From Bacteroidia bacterium (GTDB lineage: Bacteria; Bacteroidota; Bacteroidia; M30B66), in contig JAGYKL010000010.1 of the NCBI GenBank assembly GCA_018401705.1, positions 56,784 to 120,783 of the forward strand: DNA of 64,000 bases. Reading direction: 5' to 3'. Below, piece after piece: positions 57,359-64,000 of this stretch. The translations under genes were made by a program, and so were the position numbers. Each line of letters opens with the position of its first letter. Position 1 is the first letter of the stretch. Below the pieces are notes generated by a model. The model was not told the DNA's origin. It saw only the letters and a list, made by a program, of their open reading frames with translations, and searched no databases.

Positions 57359-58271
57359 CATAAATAAAGCATGAGAGCCAATTTTTGAATCTGTAGAAGC
57401 CCAGCAAAAAACATTGATTTATAAGGTAAATCCCGAATGTTGTTTAATTTCTTTATAATCGTGCTCTAGTTCTGCAAATAAACTAGCACTTACAGGAGTT
57501 AATGGCAAACGAACATGCTCTCCACATAAATCCAAGATTCTAAGAACTGCCTTAATTCCAGCTGGATTTCCTTCTTTAAAAATGGCAGTCATAAGTGGAA
57601 GCAGCTGATAGTGAATCGTTCTAGCTTGGGCAATTTCACCTTGCATAGCTAGATGAACCATATCATTAAATGAAGCAGGGAAAGCATTGGCAATCACCGA
57701 AATAACTCCATGGCCGCCTGCTGCAAGAATAGGCAAAGTAAGAGAATCATCACCGCTCAAAACCAAGAAATGCTCAGGGCGGTTGCGAATGATATTCATG
57801 ATTTGCTCCATGTTTCCGGAGGCTTCTTTAATAGCGCAAACATTCTTACAATCTCTAGCAATTCTTAGGGTAGTTTCGGCAGTAAGATTAACACCAGTTC
57901 TTCCTGGAACATTGTAAAGTATAATTGGTTTTGCCGAAGTCTCAGAAACAGCATTGTAATGTTGATACAGGCCTTCTTGACTAGGTTTATTGTAGTACGG
58001 AGCAACTGATAGAACTGCTTCGAAATGAGATAGATCGGTAAGTTCTAGTTCTGCACAAACAGCCGAAGTATTATTTCCTCCAACACCTAAAACAAGTGAA
58101 CATTGTCCTTCATTTTCTTCGATGACTTGTTTAATGACTCTATCTTTTTCGGTTTTAGAAAGAGTAACAGATTCGCCGGTAGTTCCCATGATAACGAGAA
58201 CATCTAAACCACCTGATTTCCAGTGCTGAATGAGTTTTGAAAGAGCTTTTTCATCAACTCTCCCCTGAGAA

Positions 58272-60904
<2,633 letters not shown>

Positions 60905-60919
60905 GATTAATAAAACATT

Positions 60920-60927
60920 CAAACGTA
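60920..60927 (-). promoter_or_regulatory. TAnnTTTG promoter for ligA
   Basis: TACGTTTG on the minus strand, 15 nt before the ligA ATG, implying a very short leader. Confidence 0.5.
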
Positions 60928-61030
60928 CTAACATTTAAGGCTTAGAAGTAAACTTTGTAAAATGATTTTTTCACATTGAAAGTCTGAAAAGCCATTGTCA
61001 AAAAATGCTACCCGAACGAAAGAAATGCCT

Positions 61031-61038
61031 TAAGTTTG
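61031..61038 (+). promoter_or_regulatory. TAnnTTTG promoter for the thiolase gene
   Basis: TAAGTTTG, 21 nt before the ATG at 61060. Confidence 0.5.
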
Positions 61039-61059
61039 CGCTGATAAATTCCCAAAGTC

Positions 61060-62238
61060 ATGAATGAAGTTGTAATTATTTCGGCGGTAAGAACGCCAAT
61101 CGGAAGTTTTAATGGTTCACTTGCGGCTGTATCGGCTACACAGCTAGGAGCTGCAGCAATTAAAGGTGCTGTTGAAAGAGCAGGAATAAAGCCTGAAGAT
61201 GTTCAGGAAGTTTTTATGGGTAATGTAATTTCTGCAAACCTTGGCCAATCACCAGCCACACAAGCAGCAATCTATGCAGGATTGCCCCAAAATATTCCTT
61301 CAACAACAGTAAATAAAGTTTGTGCATCTGCAATGAAGGCGGTTATGCTTGGTGCGCAATCAATTATGTGCGGAACCAATGATGTGGTTGTAGCCGGAGG
61401 AATGGAAAGCATGAGCAATGTGCCTTACTATCTGGATAAAGCCAGAAACGGATATAGATTAGGAAACGGACAAATCATTGATGGAATTATCAAAGATGGT
61501 TTGTGGGATGTTTATAAAGATTACCATATGGGAAGCGCAGCAGAGCTTTGTGCCCGTGAATATAACATTACTCGTGAAGAGCAAGATGCTTATGCTATTG
61601 AATCATACAAGCGTTCGGCAGCAGCTTCAGAAGGAGGAAAATTTAAAAACGAGATTGTAAGTGTTAGTATTCCTCAGAGAAAGGGCGATGCTATTGTTGT
61701 TTCTGAGGATGAAGAATATAAGAACATCAAATTTGATAAAGTAAGTACACTGCGTCCTGCTTTTGAAAAAGATGGGACTGTAACAGCTGCAAATGCTTCA
61801 ACATTAAATGATGGAGCTAGTGCTTTGATTTTAATGAGTGCAAAAAAAGCAGCTGAAATGGGCTTGAAACCAATTGCCAAAATCAAAGGATTTGCCGATG
61901 CTCAGCAAGCACCTGAGTGGTTTACTACATCACCGGCAAAGGCTGTTCCCAAAGCTCTTGAGAATGCAGGACTAACAAAAAGTGATATTGACTACTATGA
62001 AATCAATGAAGCGTTTTCGGTGGTTGCTTTAGCAAATAATAAACTACTTGAATTAGATGCAAGTAAGGTGAATGTAAACGGTGGAGGAGTTTCTTTAGGG
62101 CATCCATTAGGAAATTCTGGTGCTAGAATCATTACAACGTTAATTAATGTACTAGATCAAAATTCTGGTAAATACGGCGTTGCTTCATTGTGCAACGGAG
62201 GTGGGGGTGCATCTGCCATTGTAATTGAAAAAGTTTGA
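61060..62238 (+). CDS. Acetyl-CoA C-acetyltransferase (thiolase)
   Basis: This thiolase II-type enzyme condenses or cleaves acetoacetyl-CoA. The 392-residue protein has the acyl-enzyme Cys88 in TTVNKVCASAMKAV, the signature GGMESMSNVPYYL, NASTLNDGASALILMS, YEINEAFSVVAL with catalytic His-region Asn-Glu-Ala-Phe, GHPLGNSGARI (His) and the C-terminal Cys in SLCNGGGGASAIVIE. Length and frame are normal. It is 18 nt upstream of the NlpC/P60 gene and probably co-transcribed. Involvement in fatty-acid or ketone metabolism cannot be separated from sequence alone. Confidence 0.95.
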   Translation: MNEVVIISAVRTPIGSFNGSLAAVSATQLGAAAIKGAVERAGIKPEDVQEVFMGNVISANLGQSPATQAAIYAGLPQNIPSTTVNKVCASAMKAVMLGAQSIMCGTNDVVVAGGMESMSNVPYYLDKARNGYRLGNGQIIDGIIKDGLWDVYKDYHMGSAAELCAREYNITREEQDAYAIESYKRSAAASEGGKFKNEIVSVSIPQRKGDAIVVSEDEEYKNIKFDKVSTLRPAFEKDGTVTAANASTLNDGASALILMSAKKAAEMGLKPIAKIKGFADAQQAPEWFTTSPAKAVPKALENAGLTKSDIDYYEINEAFSVVALANNKLLELDASKVNVNGGGVSLGHPLGNSGARIITTLINVLDQNSGKYGVASLCNGGGGASAIVIEKV

Positions 62239-62256
62239 TTTACATAAAACAATTTT

Positions 62257-63036
62257 ATGCAGCACGGAATCTGCAATCTGAGCGTCGTTCCTGGTCGTAT
62301 TGAGCCTAGCGATAAAAGCGAAATGATTACCCAACTTCTTTTTGGGGAGCATTTCACTATTCTTAGAAAACAAGGAAATTGGTTATATGTAAGGTGTTCA
62401 TATGATAATTATGAATGTTGGATTGATAAGAAACAATGTCAGGAAATATCATTTGAGTCTTGGCAAGAGCTAGAAAGCAGAGAAATTACCACCTCAATGG
62501 AGTTGTTTTATGTTCTTGAGGATTCGGAAAGAGGATTTTATCAGCCTGTTGTAATAGGCAGCACTCTTCCTTATTTTGATGGAACATCCTGCAATTTAGA
62601 AGGCTTTGAATATGGTTTTGATGGACAAACAAATACTGTTAAGCATGGTAAAATTGAAGATTTCATTACCCAATGTGCTTATACTTTCATTAATGCCCCA
62701 TATTTATGGGGAGGACGTTCTCCATTAGGAATTGACTGCTCAGGTTTTACACAAGTTGTTTATAAAACAGCAGGAATTAGGCTAGAACGTGATGCCTATC
62801 AACAGGCTACACAAGGCACTACGCTTGGTTTTATAAGTGAAGCACGGGCTGGTGATTTAGCATTCTTTGATAATGCCGAAGGCAGGATTGTGCATGTTGG
62901 AATAATCCTTCCTAACCAGAAGATCATTCATGCTTCAGGTCAGGTGCGGATTGATGCAATTGATCATCAAGGAATTTTCAATGCTGAAACAGGAGAATAC
63001 ACACATCAATTAAGATTGATTAAGCGAATCATTTAA
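62257..63036 (+). CDS. Cytosolic NlpC/P60 cysteine peptidase with SH3-like domains
   Basis: The 259-residue protein has N-terminal bacterial SH3-like domains (about residues 1-115: GICNLSVVPGRIEPSDKSEM, GEHFTILRKQGNWLYVRCS). The C40 peptidase domain follows, with the catalytic Cys in GIDCSGFTQVVYK (~162) and His in VHVGIILPN (~213); LWGGRSP precedes the Cys. No signal peptide is present, so it resembles YkfC-type gamma-D-glutamyl-L-diamino acid endopeptidases that recycle muropeptides in the cytoplasm. It could cooperate with the exported GH3/beta-lactamase fusion at 5184. That link is inference. Confidence 0.9.
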   Translation: MQHGICNLSVVPGRIEPSDKSEMITQLLFGEHFTILRKQGNWLYVRCSYDNYECWIDKKQCQEISFESWQELESREITTSMELFYVLEDSERGFYQPVVIGSTLPYFDGTSCNLEGFEYGFDGQTNTVKHGKIEDFITQCAYTFINAPYLWGGRSPLGIDCSGFTQVVYKTAGIRLERDAYQQATQGTTLGFISEARAGDLAFFDNAEGRIVHVGIILPNQKIIHASGQVRIDAIDHQGIFNAETGEYTHQLRLIKRII

Positions 63037-63045
63037 AACGAAATT

Positions 63046-63507
63046 ATGAAAATTACAAAAACTATAGGAAGAACCATATTGGGTGTTGTTGTTTTGGCAA
63101 CTGTTGTGACTGGATTAAATTGCTCTTCTTCTTCACCTGAAGGAGAACCCTGGAAACCAGAGCAACTCATGGAACCGGCTGTTCTCGCAGAAAAAATCTC
63201 ATCAGGCAAAGATGTTCCAGTTCTTTTCAACATCGGTCCATCTGGAGTAATTAAGGGAGCAATTGATATAGGTCCCGGACAAGAATCGGCAAACATTGAA
63301 AACCTTAAGAAAGAATTATCGAAGCTATCAAAAGATCAGGAAGTAGTTGTTTATTGCGGATGTTGTCCTTTTGTTAACTGTCCAAACATTCGTCCGGCAT
63401 TTACAGCTTTAAACGAAGCTGGGATAAAGAATGCCAGTTTACTTAATCTTTCTGAAAACTTAAGAGTAGACTGGATTGCCAAAGGTTATCCAATGGCAAC
63501 AAAATAG
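63046..63507 (+). CDS. Rhodanese-like lipoprotein
   Basis: The 153-residue protein has a lipoprotein-type signal (RTILGVVVLATVVTGLNCSS, lipobox Cys near residue 26) and a single rhodanese domain (about residues 45-150). The active loop is unusual: VVYCGCCPFVNCPNIRPAF, with four Cys where most rhodaneses have one CxxGxR/K loop. The remaining fold motifs are PVLFNIGPSGVIKGAIDIG and ENLKKELSKLSKD. Sulfur transfer or thiol redox in the periplasm is plausible. It starts 9 nt after the peptidase gene. Confidence 0.85.
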   Translation: MKITKTIGRTILGVVVLATVVTGLNCSSSSPEGEPWKPEQLMEPAVLAEKISSGKDVPVLFNIGPSGVIKGAIDIGPGQESANIENLKKELSKLSKDQEVVVYCGCCPFVNCPNIRPAFTALNEAGIKNASLLNLSENLRVDWIAKGYPMATK

Positions 63508-63530
63508 ATTTTAACTGCTGAAATCAGAAG

Positions 63531-64000
63531 TTAATTATCATTTGAGCCAAAGCCTTTCACCATTCTTTGCTTCATCTCAATAATGTAGGCATCTACTATT
63601 TTTTCGCGGCTTACTTGATTTTGAGGGTAGCCAAAATCGGGGATAGTTTTGTCAGGGAAGGTTTCCATGTGAAGAGTTTGCGTAGGGAATGCAAATCTCA
63701 CTTTCAGTAATTCGGCTAAGCGTATAGCTTCTGTTATAATTTCATGTCTCGCTTTCAGCTCGGATGACCATCCTTCTTCAATGAAGAAGATATTCATTAG
63801 AACATTAAATGAGCTGGCTGCCATATCGTTGAGGTGAATTTCAATATTATCCTTATTGGTTTTTGGGTGGCTTAATACAATTTGACGAAGCCCTTCAACA
63901 TAGGTTTCAATGAGATCTACAGGAGTATCATAAGTAAGACTGATATTAGTTTGAAATCTCCTGTAAACGCGCATACCAAGATTATCAATAACCATATCTA
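63531..64000 (-). CDS. MscS-family mechanosensitive channel, C-terminal fragment (window edge)
   Basis: The frame is open to the right edge and ends at 63531. It shows the cytoplasmic vestibule end of MscS channels: VIDNLGMRVYRRFQTNISLT, YDTPVDLIETYVEGLRQIV and IFFIEEGWSSELKARHEII, with the C-terminal tail EKIVDAYIIEMKQRM. The pore helices lie outside the window. The ATG at 63995 is internal. The channel family releases solutes under membrane tension. Confidence 0.88.
   Translation of the reverse strand, partial: DMVIDNLGMRVYRRFQTNISLTYDTPVDLIETYVEGLRQIVLSHPKTNKDNIEIHLNDMAASSFNVLMNIFFIEEGWSSELKARHEIITEAIRLAELLKVRFAFPTQTLHMETFPDKTIPDFGYPQNQVSREKIVDAYIIEMKQRMVKGFGSNDN

Overview
The window is a low-GC bacterial chromosome segment from the Bacteroidota, most likely a Flavobacteriales-type marine or aquatic lineage. 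The support is: four secreted proteins with type IX secretion (T9SS) C-terminal sorting domains; an archaeal-type prolyl-tRNA synthetase; TAnnTTTG promoter elements; almost no Shine-Dalgarno sequences; and Bacteroidota-typical neighbourhoods (DUF1599 / folP / cdaA / DoxX-like; Nif3 next to a C4 zinc-ribbon protein). No tRNA, rRNA, CRISPR array, transposase or phage gene was seen.

Layout. 1-5 kb: recN (cut by the left edge), an AlbA_2-type gene, a 36-residue membrane peptide, and the cbpA-cbpM co-chaperone pair. 3.5-12.2 kb: envelope and secreted proteins, including a glycoside hydrolase 3 / beta-lactamase-fold fusion, a polytopic membrane protein, a beta-barrel protein and a flavin amine oxidase. 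12.5-14.5 kb: gyrB. 14.6-30.9 kb: secreted adhesin-like proteins with T9SS tails, an OmpA-family gene, a 23S-type rRNA methyltransferase relative, and a roughly 3540-residue repeat protein that fills 10.6 kb. 31-38 kb: proS with an unknown partner, an Asn/aromatic-rich lipoprotein, a FadL/OmpP1-like porin and a TPR protein. 38-45 kb: zinc ribbon, Nif3, lpxK, purine nucleoside phosphorylase, an AsmA-like protein, and a PadR regulator with its membrane partner. 45-50 kb: a glycosyltransferase, an acyltransferase and a secreted serine protease. 50-61 kb: mainly housekeeping (cdaA, folP, DUF1599, DoxX-like, gpsA, cysteine desulfurase, glmM, dapA, ligA). 61-64 kb: a thiolase, a cytosolic NlpC/P60 peptidase, a rhodanese lipoprotein and the end of an MscS-family channel.

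Common themes are peptidoglycan and envelope turnover (GH3/beta-lactamase fusion, NlpC/P60, glmM, dapA, lpxK, AsmA, OmpA, MscS) and surface display through T9SS. The secretion machinery itself is not in the window.

The most important caution is sequence integrity. Six genes are broken by single- or few-base indels: ompA-like, giant adhesin, asmA-like, serine protease, glmM and ligA. In each case the correct protein continues in another frame. Two of them (glmM, ligA) are normally essential, and several indels cluster within about 80-450 bp. Consensus or assembly error is therefore the leading explanation.

The most interesting regulatory signal is a repeated arrangement in which a TAnnTTTG element lies exactly 4 bases upstream of the start codon (1374 +, 18343 +, 45642 -), which implies leaderless transcripts. 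I did not find a convincing new multi-gene defence or mobile system.
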